Source: Lishizhenia sp965656535 (GTDB lineage: Bacteria > Bacteroidota > Bacteroidia > Flavobacteriales_D > Crocinitomicaceae). Taken from it: a stretch of 64,000 bases of DNA. The position numbers were made by a program, and so were the translations under genes. This document shows positions 33,672-41,878 of this stretch, piece by piece. The first letter of the stretch is position 1; each line of letters opens with the position of its first letter. Below the pieces are notes generated by a model. That model was not told the origin of the DNA. It did no database searches and worked only from the letters and a program-made list of their open reading frames with translations. The stretch lies in NCBI GenBank assembly GCA_965656535.1, contig CBFHKX010000008.1, forward strand, positions 1-64,000, in the 5' to 3' direction.

Positions 33672-33696
33672 TATTTGACTTTTAAAAACTCGAAAG

Positions 33697-34125
33697 ATGT
33701 TATCACCAAAAAGAACCAAATTTAGAAAAGCACAGAAAGGTCGTAATCGAGGTTTAGCTCATAGAGGGAGTCAAATCGCTTTTGGATCTTTCGGATTAAA
33801 AACATTGGAGCCAGGATGGATTACTTCTAGACAAATTGAAGCTTCTCGTATCGCCGTTACTCGATACATGAAAAGAGAAGGTAAAGTTTGGATTAGAATA
33901 TTTCCAGACAAGCCTGTAACTTCTAAGCCTGCAGAGGTAAGGATGGGTAAAGGTAAAGGTGCTCCAAGTCACTGGGTTGCAGTGGTTAAACCGGGACGTA
34001 TCTTGTTCGAAGCGGACGGTGTTGCTTACGAAACTGCTAAAGAAGCACTTCGTTTAGCTGCTCAAAAGCTTCCTGTAAAATGTAAGTTCGTGGTTCGCCA
34101 TGATTATATTATTCCTGGTAAATAA
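33697..34125 (+). CDS. rplP: 50S ribosomal protein L16
   Basis: 142-aa protein near the A-site and the GTPase centre. MLSPKRTKFRKAQKGRNRG and the GKGKGAPSHWVAVVKPGRILFE block are diagnostic. The His/Lys-rich C-terminal part (LPVKCKFVVRHDY) is full length. Confidence 0.98.
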   Translation: MLSPKRTKFRKAQKGRNRGLAHRGSQIAFGSFGLKTLEPGWITSRQIEASRIAVTRYMKREGKVWIRIFPDKPVTSKPAEVRMGKGKGAPSHWVAVVKPGRILFEADGVAYETAKEALRLAAQKLPVKCKFVVRHDYIIPGK

Positions 34126-34134
34126 GTTAAGGAA

Positions 34135-34329
34135 ATGAAACAAGAAGAAATCAATCAATTATCAGATGCAGATCTTAGAAATGTAATTGCAGATTCTACA
34201 GAGAAAATGGCAAAGATGAAATTATCTCACGCCGTTACTCCTATGGAAAATCCAATGCAGATTAGAGGATTAAGAAAAACAATCGCGAGATTGAGTACTG
34301 AGTTGACAAAAAGAGAAAAGCAAGCTTAA
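34135..34329 (+). CDS. rpmC: 50S ribosomal protein L29
   Basis: 64-aa two-helix protein of the tunnel-exit rim beside L23. It has KQEEINQLSDADLRNVI in the first helix and the conserved MQIRGLRKTIARLSTEL in the second. It follows rplP by 9 bp and is 27 bp before the rpsQ start chosen here. Confidence 0.96.
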   Translation: MKQEEINQLSDADLRNVIADSTEKMAKMKLSHAVTPMENPMQIRGLRKTIARLSTELTKREKQA

Positions 34330-34356
34330 GCTTGTTAAATTGGAAAAATGCTTCAA

Positions 34357-34614
34357 ATGGAAAAGCGTAATTTAAGAAAAGAACGTATTGGTGTGGTAAC
34401 CAGCGATAAAATGGAGAAATCTATTGTCGTAATGGTAGAACGTAAAGTAAAACATGCCAAATATGGTAAGTTCATAAAAAAATCTACTAAATTTGTGGCC
34501 CACGATGAGAAAAATGACTGTAACATAGGTGATACAGTTCGCATCATGGAGACACGTCCTTTGAGTAAATCAAAGAACTGGAGATTAGTAGAAATTGTAG
34601 AAAGAGCTAAATAA
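34357..34614 (+). CDS. rpsQ: 30S ribosomal protein S17
   Basis: 85-aa primary 16S rRNA-binding protein with an OB fold: RKERIGVVTSDKMEKSIVV, HAKYGKFIKKSTKFVAHDE, and ETRPLSKSKNWRLVEIVE. An upstream in-frame ATG at 34348 would add MLQ. I prefer 34357, whose MEKRNLRKERIG fits the family start. Confidence 0.96.
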   Translation: MEKRNLRKERIGVVTSDKMEKSIVVMVERKVKHAKYGKFIKKSTKFVAHDEKNDCNIGDTVRIMETRPLSKSKNWRLVEIVERAK

Positions 34615-34624
34615 TCATTAAGTA

Positions 34625-34993
34625 ATGATACAGTCAGAATCAAGACTTACAGTAGCCGACAACAGTGGTGCCAAAGAGGTGTTATGTATCCGCGTATTAG
34701 GCGGAACAAAACGTCGCTATGCATCTGTTGGAGATAAAATAGTAGTTACTGTTAAGAACGCAATGCCCTCTGGTGCCGTCAAAAAGGGAACGGTAGCCAA
34801 GGCTGTGGTAGTAAGAACGAAAAAAGAGGTTCGTCGTGCAGATGGATCTTACATTCGTTTTGATGATAACGCGGTCGTTCTCCTCAACCAAGCAGGTGAG
34901 ATGAGAGGGACTAGAATTTTTGGACCAGTAGCGAGAGAGTTACGTGAAAACAACTATATGAAGATTGTTTCACTTGCTCCTGAGGTACTTTAA
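34625..34993 (+). CDS. rplN: 50S ribosomal protein L14
   Basis: 122-aa subunit-interface protein. MIQSESRLTVADNSGAKEVLCIRVLGG at the N-terminus and ARELRENNYMKIVSLAPEVL at the C-terminus are the family ends; length equals that of most bacteria. Confidence 0.98.
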   Translation: MIQSESRLTVADNSGAKEVLCIRVLGGTKRRYASVGDKIVVTVKNAMPSGAVKKGTVAKAVVVRTKKEVRRADGSYIRFDDNAVVLLNQAGEMRGTRIFGPVARELRENNYMKIVSLAPEVL

Positions 34994-35005
34994 AATTGTA
35001 AAATC

Positions 35006-35323
35006 ATGCAAAAGAAATTACACATTAAAGTGGGAGACACAGTTAAGGTTCTTAGCGGTGAGTCTCGCGGTCAAGAAGGAAAAATTCTTTCTATCGATAA
35101 AAAGAAAGATCGCGCAATAGTAGAAGGTTTAAACATGATTAAGCGTCATACAAAACCAAGTGCAACTAATCCACAAGGTGGAATTGAAGATAAGGAAGGA
35201 ACAATCCATATCTCAAACCTTATGGTAGTAGTTAACGGTCAAGCTTCAAGACTTGGTCGTAAGGCTAACGCAGATGGCAAGTTAGAACGTTATTCAAAAA
35301 AGTCAGGGGAGGTTATTAAGTAA
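35006..35323 (+). CDS. rplX: 50S ribosomal protein L24
   Basis: 105-aa initiator of large-subunit assembly. The KOW motif VGDTVKVLSGESRGQEGKIL lies at about 9-28, and GGIEDKEGTIHISNLMVV follows. Its TAA shares one base with the rplE ATG. Confidence 0.98.
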   Translation: MQKKLHIKVGDTVKVLSGESRGQEGKILSIDKKKDRAIVEGLNMIKRHTKPSATNPQGGIEDKEGTIHISNLMVVVNGQASRLGRKANADGKLERYSKKSGEVIK

Positions 35324-35874
35324 TGAGTTATACACCAAGACTTCAGGAAAAGTACAAAGCAGAGGTAGTTTCTGCATTGACTGAGAAATTTGGGTACAAA
35401 ACGGTAATGCGTGTACCACAAATTAAGAAAATTATATTATCTCAAGGAATAGGAGAAGCAGTTTCTGATAAAAAAGTAATTGATTCAGCATTAGCTGATT
35501 TATCAATTATTGCAGGTCAGAAAGCAATTGCTACAATATCTAAAAAGGATATCTCTAACTTCAAACTGAGAAAAGGAATGCCGGTAGGTACTAAGGTTAC
35601 ATTAAGAGGAGAGAAAATGTACGATTTTTTAGATCGTCTTATTTCTGTATCTCTTCCAAGAACACGTGATTTCCGAGGAGTTCCTGCAAAGGGTTTTGAT
35701 GGTAGAGGTAACTTCAATTTTGGAGTTAAGGAGCACATCATCTTTCCAGAGATAGATATTGACAAAGTGAATAAAATTTTAGGAATGGATATCACTATCG
35801 TTACTTCAGCTGATACTGACGAAGAAGCAAAAGCGTTATTAGATGCTTTTGGATTTCCATTTACAAAAAAGTAA
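35323..35874 (+). CDS. rplE: 50S ribosomal protein L5
   Basis: 183-aa 5S rRNA-binding protein that contacts the head of the small subunit. The PRIEKI-type segment (VPQIKKIILSQGIGEA), GMPVGTKVTLRG and FPEIDIDKVNKILGMDITIVT are typical. One-base overlap with rplX. Confidence 0.98.
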   Translation: MSYTPRLQEKYKAEVVSALTEKFGYKTVMRVPQIKKIILSQGIGEAVSDKKVIDSALADLSIIAGQKAIATISKKDISNFKLRKGMPVGTKVTLRGEKMYDFLDRLISVSLPRTRDFRGVPAKGFDGRGNFNFGVKEHIIFPEIDIDKVNKILGMDITIVTSADTDEEAKALLDAFGFPFTKK

Positions 35875-35877
35875 GAG

Positions 35878-36147
35878 ATGGCAAAAGAATCAATGAAAGC
35901 GCGAGAGCGCAAAAGAGAAGCAATGGTGGCTAAGTATGCTGCTAAGAGAGCTGCTTTGAAAGAAGCTGGCGATTGGGATGCTTTACAAAAATTGCCTGCT
36001 AATTCTTCTAGAGTTAGATTGCACAATAGATGTGGTTTAACAGGTCGTCCAAGAGGTTACATGCGTCAGTTTGGAATTTCTAGGGTAACATTTAGAGAGA
36101 TGGCATTAGCGGGGAAGATCCCAGGTGTTAAAAAAGCAAGTTGGTAA
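35878..36147 (+). CDS. rpsN: 30S ribosomal protein S14, zinc-free form
   Basis: 89-aa form of S14 with about 30 extra residues compared with the 61-aa zinc-binding type. Only one Cys remains, in RLHNRCGLTGRPRG; the two CxxC pairs of the zinc form are missing. The C-terminus GISRVTFREMALAGKIPGVKKASW is standard. 3 bp after rplE. Confidence 0.97.
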   Translation: MAKESMKARERKREAMVAKYAAKRAALKEAGDWDALQKLPANSSRVRLHNRCGLTGRPRGYMRQFGISRVTFREMALAGKIPGVKKASW

Positions 36148-36165
36148 TCCATTAATAGGAAAATT

Positions 36166-36564
36166 ATGAATTCAGATCCTATAGCAGATTTTCTTACTCG
36201 TGTTAGAAACGCGAGTAGTGCTCAACAAAAAGTTGTTGAGATTCCAGGTTCAAACACAAAGAGAGCGATTACTAAGATCTTATTTGATCAAGGTTATATC
36301 ACTAACTATAAGTTTGAAGAGGATAACAAGCAAGGAATCATTAAGATTGCCTTAAAATATAATCCTTCGACGAAGGTTCCAGCAATTACTAAATTGCAGA
36401 GAGTTTCGTCTCCAGGATTAAGAAAGTATAGTAGTTCAGTAGACCTACCTAGAATCTTAAATGGTTTAGGTGTTGCAATCGTTTCTACTTCTAAAGGTGT
36501 TATCACCAATAAAGAAGCAAAAGCATTGAACGTAGGTGGTGAAGTATTATGCTACGTTTATTAA
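36166..36564 (+). CDS. rpsH: 30S ribosomal protein S8
   Basis: 132-aa primary 16S rRNA-binding protein. DPIADFLTRVRNASSAQQKVVEIP start, RVSSPGLRKY middle and GVAIVSTSKGVITNKEAKALNVGGEVLCYVY end are diagnostic. In E. coli S8 represses the spc operon by binding near rplE; I did not find a clear S8-like site here. Confidence 0.98.
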   Translation: MNSDPIADFLTRVRNASSAQQKVVEIPGSNTKRAITKILFDQGYITNYKFEEDNKQGIIKIALKYNPSTKVPAITKLQRVSSPGLRKYSSSVDLPRILNGLGVAIVSTSKGVITNKEAKALNVGGEVLCYVY

Positions 36565-36590
36565 TAGTAAGTAAAAGTAAATAATAAGAA

Positions 36591-37142
36591 ATGTCAAGGA
36601 TAGGTAAATCCCCCATTACAGTCCCGAGTGGAGTTGAAGTAAAGGCAGATGGCAATGTTGTTACTGTGAAAGGAAAACTAGGTGTTTTAACGGAGACGTT
36701 ACACCCAGCAATTACTATGTCACAGGAAGATAGTGTCCTCTCTTTCACCCGCGCATCGGAATCTCCTGATCATAAAGCTCAACACGGTTTAGCCCGTGCA
36801 CTTGTAGCAAATATGATTGTTGGAGTATCGGAAGGGTATAAGAAAGTACTAGAAGTTATAGGAGTAGGTTATAGAGCTTCTAACCAAGGTCAAAGACTAG
36901 AGTTAGCAGTTGGATATTCTCACCCAATAATTATAGAACTTCCAGAAGAAATTAAGGTGTCAGCTGCAACAGAAAAAGGTAAAGCTCCAATAGTTACATT
37001 GGAATCTTACGACAAACAACTGTTAGGACAAGTCGCTGCCAAAATTCGTTCTCTCCGTAAACCAGAACCTTATAAAGGTAAAGGTGTTCGATTCCAAGGT
37101 GAAGTCGTTAGAAGAAAAGCTGGTAAAGCTGCAGGTAAATAA
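36591..37142 (+). CDS. rplF: 50S ribosomal protein L6
   Basis: 183-aa two-domain protein beside the sarcin-ricin loop. MSRIGKSPITVPSGVEV and the C-terminal KIRSLRKPEPYKGKGVRF are the hallmarks. The start follows rpsH by 26 bp. Confidence 0.98.
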   Translation: MSRIGKSPITVPSGVEVKADGNVVTVKGKLGVLTETLHPAITMSQEDSVLSFTRASESPDHKAQHGLARALVANMIVGVSEGYKKVLEVIGVGYRASNQGQRLELAVGYSHPIIIELPEEIKVSAATEKGKAPIVTLESYDKQLLGQVAAKIRSLRKPEPYKGKGVRFQGEVVRRKAGKAAGK

Positions 37143-37158
37143 TCTTAATTTTTGATTC

Positions 37159-37512
37159 ATGGCATTTAGTAAAGAAGCAAGAAGAGCAAAGATCAAAAGA
37201 AGAATTAGAAAAAATATTTTCGGTTCTTCTGAAACTCCAAGATTAACTGTTTTCCGTAGTAACAAACAAATCTACGCGCAAATAGTTGATGACAATAAAG
37301 GAGTAACATTGGCATCTGCATCTTCTTTAAAAGAAAAAGGAGCTGATAAACTACCTAAGGTAGAACAAGCAGCATTAATAGGAAAGCTTATTGCTGAGAA
37401 AGCAAAAGAAGCAGGCGTGGAAAAAGTAGTTTTCGATAGAAACGGTTACTTATATCACGGAAGAATTAAATCGTTGGCCGAATCAGCAAGAGAAGGCGGA
37501 CTTAAATTTTAA
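37159..37512 (+). CDS. rplR: 50S ribosomal protein L18
   Basis: 117-aa 5S rRNA-binding protein. RIRKNIFGSSETPRLTVFRSNKQIYAQIVDD at the start, and FDRNGYLYHGRIKSLAESAREGGLKF at the end, are conserved. 16 bp after rplF and 5 bp before rpsE. Confidence 0.98.
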   Translation: MAFSKEARRAKIKRRIRKNIFGSSETPRLTVFRSNKQIYAQIVDDNKGVTLASASSLKEKGADKLPKVEQAALIGKLIAEKAKEAGVEKVVFDRNGYLYHGRIKSLAESAREGGLKF

Positions 37513-37517
37513 TTGTA

Positions 37518-38036
37518 ATGGCAGCAAATAAAATAAATAAAGTAAAATCATCTGATGTCGAACTAAAAGATAAATTAGTTGGTATCAATCGTGTTACTAA
37601 AGTAACAAAAGGTGGTCGTACGTTCAGCTTCTCTGCCATTGTGGTAGTTGGAGACGAGAACGGAATTGTAGGTCACGGATTAGGTAAAGCAAAAGAAGTA
37701 ACCGAAGCAATTGCTAAGGGAATTGACGATGCTAAGAAAAACTTAATCAGAGTTCCAATCATTAACGATACCGTTCCGCATGCGCAGAAAGGTAAGTTTG
37801 GTGGAGCAAGAGTTCTACTTAAACCAGCGTCAAATGGTACAGGTGTTATTGCAGGTGGTGCAATGCGTGCTGTGCTAGAAAGTGTTGGAATTCACAATGT
37901 ACTAGCAAAGTCACAAGGTTCTTCTAATCCTCATAACGTAGTTAAAGCAACTATGAATGCTTTAGAGCAAATGAGAGATGCGGTTGCAGTAGCAAAGCAA
38001 AGAGGAGTTTCGATCGACAAAGTTTTTAACGGTTAA
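37518..38036 (+). CDS. rpsE: 30S ribosomal protein S5
   Basis: 172-aa protein at the mRNA entry channel that affects decoding accuracy. VTKGGRTFSFSAIVVVGDENGIVGHGLGKAKEV (dsRNA-binding-like domain) and the C-terminal GSSNPHNVVKATMNALEQM are typical. Confidence 0.98.
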   Translation: MAANKINKVKSSDVELKDKLVGINRVTKVTKGGRTFSFSAIVVVGDENGIVGHGLGKAKEVTEAIAKGIDDAKKNLIRVPIINDTVPHAQKGKFGGARVLLKPASNGTGVIAGGAMRAVLESVGIHNVLAKSQGSSNPHNVVKATMNALEQMRDAVAVAKQRGVSIDKVFNG

Positions 38037-38049
38037 TAAATATCTGAAA

Positions 38050-38226
38050 ATGGCTACAATTAAAATAAAGCAAGTAAGAAGCGCTATTAATCGTTCACAA
38101 AGACAAAAGAGAACGATTCAAGCTTTGGGATTAAAAAAGTTAAATCAAGTTATTGAGAAGGAAGCAACTCCTCAAATTCTTGGTATGGTGAAGAAAGTTC
38201 AACACTTAGTCGAAGTAGTTGAGTAG
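38050..38226 (+). CDS. rpmD: 50S ribosomal protein L30
   Basis: 58-aa large-subunit protein, a gene easily lost in automatic calls because of its size. The translation begins MATIKIKQVRSAINRSQRQK, continues TIQALGLKKLNQVIEKEATPQILGMVKKVQHLV, and ends at TAG 38224-38226. This is the usual L30 pattern (KQVRSxI..RQK.T..ALGL..). It lies between rpsE and rplO in the spc-operon order. Confidence 0.97.
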   Translation: MATIKIKQVRSAINRSQRQKRTIQALGLKKLNQVIEKEATPQILGMVKKVQHLVEVVE

Positions 38227-38246
38227 AACCTATAAAATTGATAAAA

Positions 38247-38693
38247 ATGAATCTAAATAATTTAACTCCAGCTAAAGGTTCCACGTTGAGCGATAAGCGT
38301 ATTGGTAGAGGTCAGGGTTCTGGTCACGGCGGTACTGCTACAAGAGGTCACAAAGGAGCTAAGTCAAGATCTGGATATAAAAGAAAAAGTGGTTTTGAAG
38401 GAGGGCAGATGCCATTGCAGCGTCGAGTTCCTAAGTTCGGTTTCAGAAATATTAACCGAGTTGAATACAAAGCCGTTAATCTTGATATTATTCAATCTTT
38501 GATTGAGAAAAAAGGAGTAACAGAAATAACACCAGAAGTCTTACAGCAAAACGGTTTGTGTTCTAAGAATGAGCTGGTTAAAGTTTTGGGTAGAGGAGAG
38601 TTAAAGTCAAAGATTAATGTAACTGCTCACAAGTTTTCTTCATCTGCAAAAGCAGGAATTGAAGCTCAAGGTGGGAATTGTTCAGAAATCTAA
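38247..38693 (+). CDS. rplO: 50S ribosomal protein L15
   Basis: 148-aa late-assembly protein of the large subunit. LTPAKGSTLSDKRIGRGQGSGHGGTATRGHKGAKSRSGY is the glycine/basic N-terminal extension and FEGGQMPLQRRVPKFGF is diagnostic. The ATG at 38247 is used; a TTG at 38238 would add three residues. Confidence 0.97.
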   Translation: MNLNNLTPAKGSTLSDKRIGRGQGSGHGGTATRGHKGAKSRSGYKRKSGFEGGQMPLQRRVPKFGFRNINRVEYKAVNLDIIQSLIEKKGVTEITPEVLQQNGLCSKNELVKVLGRGELKSKINVTAHKFSSSAKAGIEAQGGNCSEI

Positions 38694-38721
38694 TTAACTT
38701 TGCCAACTATTTTCCAAAACA

Positions 38722-40026
38722 ATGAAGAAGTTTATACAAAATATAAAGAATATCTGGAAGGTTGAAGAATTGAGAAAGAGGTTACTTGTAACCCTTTCTC
38801 TTATTCTTGTTTACCGAGTAGGATGTCATATCGTATTGCCTGGGGTTGATCCAGCTATTTTAAGTGCAGAATCTACGGATAATGCCGGTACAATCGAAGG
38901 ATTGTTAGGGTTATTGTCTGGTGGTGGTTTTACCAATGCATCGTTTTTTGCGTTGGGAATTATGCCTTATATATCTGCTTCGATTATAATGCAATTACTT
39001 GGAATGGCAGTACCAGCAGTACAAAAAATGCAGAATGAAGGTGAAAGCGGTCGTAAGAAAATAACAAATTACACAAGAATTTTGACAATTCTAATTTGTT
39101 TGTTTCAAGCGCCAACTTACATCGGCTTGTACGTGCAGAGTAAAAATGCTGTAGCGCAAGAATTATTGAACAGTCCATTTTGGTGGGCTCAGTCAGTAAT
39201 GGTGCTTGTGGCAGGAGCAATGTTTGCTGTTTGGTTAGGAGAGAGAATCACTGATAAAGGTGTTGGTAATGGTATTTCTCTGTTAATTACAGTGGGAATT
39301 ATCGCTAATTTACCAGAATCTTTCTTTACTGAAGTCATAACGAGCCCAGCATTAAAAGTTGTGCTAGAAGTGGTTTGTTTCATGTTGATAGTATTGGCAA
39401 CTGTTTTAATTGTTCAAGGTGTACGTAAGGTCCCTATGAATTATGCAAAGCGTGTTGCTAGTGGTAGAGCAGAAGCAGGAGATCAAGGTGCTCGTTCGTA
39501 TTTACCCATTAAAGTAAATGCTTCAGGTGTAATGCCAATCATTTTTGCTCAAGCAATTATGGCTGTTCCAATGATGTTCTTTCAAGGCACATTTACACCA
39601 TTCACTTTGTCTTACAACATTGTCTTGTTTGTCTTGATTATCATATTCACGTATTTCTATACAGCGATAATGATCAATCCTAAGAAAATGGCAGACGATA
39701 TGAAAAGAAACGGTGGATTTATACCAGGTTATAGACCTGGAGAAGAAACAGCTAATTATATTGATCAGTTAGTTTCTAAGATAACGCTGCCAGGTTCTAT
39801 ATTTTTAGCGATTATTGCAATTTTACCTGCAATAGCTGGATTGTTTGGAGTAGGACAAGGATTTGCTTTATTCTTTGGAGGAACTTCTCTTTTAATTATG
39901 GTAGGTGTTGTTCTAGATACGTTACAACAAATTGAAACGTATCTGTTGAATAGACATTACGATGGTTTAATGGAAGGTACCAAGATAAGAGGACGTAGAA
40001 CGCAAGGCGAAGTTTCAGGTTTTTAA
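38722..40026 (+). CDS. secY: Protein translocase subunit SecY
   Basis: 434-aa channel protein of the Sec translocon, with ten membrane segments in the plasma membrane. The lateral-gate and plug regions are visible: LLSGGGFTNASFFALGIMPYISASIIMQLL, the cytoplasmic loop VRKVPMNYAKRVASGR and RRHYDGLMEG-like C-terminus (NRHYDGLMEGTKIRGRR). It follows rplO as in the spc operon and precedes infA. Confidence 0.98.
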   Translation: MKKFIQNIKNIWKVEELRKRLLVTLSLILVYRVGCHIVLPGVDPAILSAESTDNAGTIEGLLGLLSGGGFTNASFFALGIMPYISASIIMQLLGMAVPAVQKMQNEGESGRKKITNYTRILTILICLFQAPTYIGLYVQSKNAVAQELLNSPFWWAQSVMVLVAGAMFAVWLGERITDKGVGNGISLLITVGIIANLPESFFTEVITSPALKVVLEVVCFMLIVLATVLIVQGVRKVPMNYAKRVASGRAEAGDQGARSYLPIKVNASGVMPIIFAQAIMAVPMMFFQGTFTPFTLSYNIVLFVLIIIFTYFYTAIMINPKKMADDMKRNGGFIPGYRPGEETANYIDQLVSKITLPGSIFLAIIAILPAIAGLFGVGQGFALFFGGTSLLIMVGVVLDTLQQIETYLLNRHYDGLMEGTKIRGRRTQGEVSGF

Positions 40027-40033
40027 TTAAGAC

Positions 40034-40252
40034 ATGGCAAAACAAGCATCAATAGAACAAGACGGAACAATTATAGAAGCATTATCTAACGCAATGTTTA
40101 GAGTTGAGTTAGAAAATGGACACGTAATTACCGCACACATATCAGGAAAGATGAGAATGTATTACATTAAAATTCTTCCAGGTGATAGAGTGAAAGTAGA
40201 AATGTCTCCTTACGATTTAACTAAAGGGAGAATAACTTTTAGATACAAGTAG
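40034..40252 (+). CDS. infA: Translation initiation factor IF-1
   Basis: 72-aa OB-fold factor that occupies the A-site during initiation. MAKQASIEQDGTIIEALSNAMFRVELENGHVITAHISGKMRMYYIKILPGDRVKVEMSPYDL-type core fits the family over its whole length. It is 7 bp after secY. Confidence 0.97.
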   Translation: MAKQASIEQDGTIIEALSNAMFRVELENGHVITAHISGKMRMYYIKILPGDRVKVEMSPYDLTKGRITFRYK

Positions 40253-40280
40253 GAGAAATCCACATTAAATAAATAGAAAG

Positions 40281-40397
40281 ATGAAAGTAAGAGCTTCAGT
40301 AAAAAAGCGAAGTGCAGATTGCAAAATCGTGAAGAGAAAAGGAAGAGTTTACGTGATAAACAAAAAAAATCCTAAACTTAAACAAAGACAAGGTTAG
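40281..40397 (+). CDS. rpmJ: 50S ribosomal protein L36
   Basis: 38-aa protein; ATG at 40281 and TAG at 40395-40397. The sequence starts MKVRASVKKRSADCKIVKRK and ends KKNPKLKQRQG. The zinc form has three Cys and one His; here only C14 remains, so this is a zinc-free L36 as in many Bacteroidetes. It lies between infA and rpsM, the normal alpha-operon place. Confidence 0.96.
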   Translation: MKVRASVKKRSADCKIVKRKGRVYVINKKNPKLKQRQG

Positions 40398-40413
40398 GCT
40401 AATTATTTGAATT

Positions 40414-40788
40414 ATGGCAAGGATTGCAGGAATAGATTTACCGAAAAACAAAAGAGGTGTTATTGGATTAACATACATCTTTGGTATCGGTCGTTCTACC
40501 GCAGCTAAAATTTTAGCTGACAACGGTATTGATGAAAATATCAAAGTTCAAGATTGGGACGATGATCAATTAGGAAAAATACGTGAGAGCATTAACACGA
40601 TTAAAGTGGAAGGTGCATTGCGTTCAGAAATCCAATTGAATATCAAACGTCTTATGGACATTGGTTGCCAAAGAGGTATTCGTCATAGAGCTGGTTTACC
40701 TTTAAGAGGTCAAAGAACGAAAAATAACTCTCGTACAAGAAAAGGTAAGAGAAAAACAGTTGCTAACAAGAAGAAAGCAACTAAATAA
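40414..40788 (+). CDS. rpsM: 30S ribosomal protein S13
   Basis: 124-aa head protein that contacts P-site tRNA and L5. MARIAGIDLPKNKRGVIGLTYIFGIGR and the C-terminal RHRAGLPLRGQRTKNNSRTRKGKRKTV are diagnostic. It opens the alpha set. Confidence 0.98.
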   Translation: MARIAGIDLPKNKRGVIGLTYIFGIGRSTAAKILADNGIDENIKVQDWDDDQLGKIRESINTIKVEGALRSEIQLNIKRLMDIGCQRGIRHRAGLPLRGQRTKNNSRTRKGKRKTVANKKKATK

Positions 40789-40796
40789 TAGTTAAG

Positions 40797-41180
40797 ATGG
40801 CAAAAGCACAAAAGAAGAAGAAAAATGTTAAAGTAGATGCTACTGGTGAAGCGCATATTCAAGCTACCTTCAACAATATCATTATTTCTTTAACAAACAA
40901 TGCTGGACAAGTAATTTCTTGGTCTTCAGCAGGTAAAATGGGTTTCAAAGGTTCTAAAAAGAACACGCCTTATGCTGCACAAGTTGCTGCAGAAGATTGC
41001 GCTAAAGAAGCACATGACTTCGGATTACGAAAAGTTAAGGTTTATGTTAAAGGGCCAGGAGCAGGAAGAGAATCTGCTATCCGTTCTTTACATAACAGTG
41101 GAATAGAGGTAACAGAAATAATTGACGTTACACCACTACCACATAACGGATGTCGTCCTCCAAAGAGAAGAAGAGTATAA
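40797..41180 (+). CDS. rpsK: 30S ribosomal protein S11
   Basis: 127-aa platform protein lining the mRNA exit. AHIQATFNNIIISLTNNAGQVISWSSAGKMGFKGSKKNTPYAAQ and the ending PLPHNGCRPPKRRRV are full-length family features. A 78-bp gap with a structured leader separates it from rpsD. Confidence 0.98.
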   Translation: MAKAQKKKKNVKVDATGEAHIQATFNNIIISLTNNAGQVISWSSAGKMGFKGSKKNTPYAAQVAAEDCAKEAHDFGLRKVKVYVKGPGAGRESAIRSLHNSGIEVTEIIDVTPLPHNGCRPPKRRRV

Positions 41181-41194
41181 TAAATTTTGTAATC

Positions 41195-41245
41195 GAAAGG
41201 ATATTATGGTTATCGAAGGAGAAGCCTTAATTCATAACCCCTTTC
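41195..41245 (+). promoter_or_regulatory. Nested hairpin leader before rpsD
   Basis: Three helices nest in the rpsK-rpsD gap: P1 GAAAGG (41195-41200) with CCTTTC (41240-41245), P2 GGTTAT (41208-41213) with ATAACC (41234-41239), and P3 AAGG (41216-41219) with CCTT (41225-41228). P1 and P2 are contiguous on the 3' side; internal loops lie on the 5' side. There is no T-run, so this is not a terminator. S4 is a classic autoregulator, and a Bacteroidia S4 leader class has been proposed (from memory). Confidence 0.7.
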
Positions 41246-41258
41246 AAATTTAATTAAC

Positions 41259-41864
41259 ATGGCAAGATATACAGGTCCTAAGACGAAAATTGCGCGTAGA
41301 TTTAAAGAGCCAATTTTCGGACCAGATAAAGCGCTGGACAAAAGACAATACGGTCCAGGACAGCACGGTCCAAACAAAAGAAGAGGAAAGCAGTCAGAGT
41401 ACGCGATCCAATTAGCTGAAAAGCAAAAAGCAAAGTATACTTATGGTATTTTGGAAAAGCAATTTTCCAATTTATTTAAGAAAGCCTCTGCAATGAAAGG
41501 AATTACAGGTGAAAACCTTCTGGTTCTTTGTGAGTCACGTTTGGATAACACAGTTTATCGTTTAGGAGTAGCTCCAACGAGAAGCGGTGCACGTCAATTA
41601 GTATCTCACAAACACATTACCGTAAACGGGCAAGTGGTAAATATTCCATCTTACACGTTAAAGCAAGGTGATGTTGTAAGTGTTAGAGAAAAATCAAAGT
41701 CGTTAGAAGCAATTACAAATTCTTTAGCGTCAAGTAATAGTAAATTCGATTGGTTAAATTGGGATTCCTCAAATATGAGCGGTTCTGTGATTAGTGTTCC
41801 AACCAGAGAGATGATCCCTGAGAACATTAAAGAACAACTAATTGTCGAATTATATTCTAAATAA
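41259..41864 (+). CDS. rpsD: 30S ribosomal protein S4
   Basis: 201-aa primary 16S rRNA binder, and translational repressor of its operon in several bacteria. ARYTGPKTKIARRFKEPIFG, then the S4 RNA-binding domain (ESRLDNTVYRLGVAPTRSGARQLVSHKHITVNG). No CxxC zinc site at the N-terminus. The unusually long gap in front holds a hairpin leader likely to be its regulatory target. Confidence 0.98.
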   Translation: MARYTGPKTKIARRFKEPIFGPDKALDKRQYGPGQHGPNKRRGKQSEYAIQLAEKQKAKYTYGILEKQFSNLFKKASAMKGITGENLLVLCESRLDNTVYRLGVAPTRSGARQLVSHKHITVNGQVVNIPSYTLKQGDVVSVREKSKSLEAITNSLASSNSKFDWLNWDSSNMSGSVISVPTREMIPENIKEQLIVELYSK

Positions 41865-41878
41865 TAAATAACGATAAC

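Noticed and set aside
35517..36026. 169-codon minus-strand frame across rplE and rpsN
   Set aside because: Both sense genes are unmistakable ribosomal proteins; the antisense frame has no homology and spans two genes.
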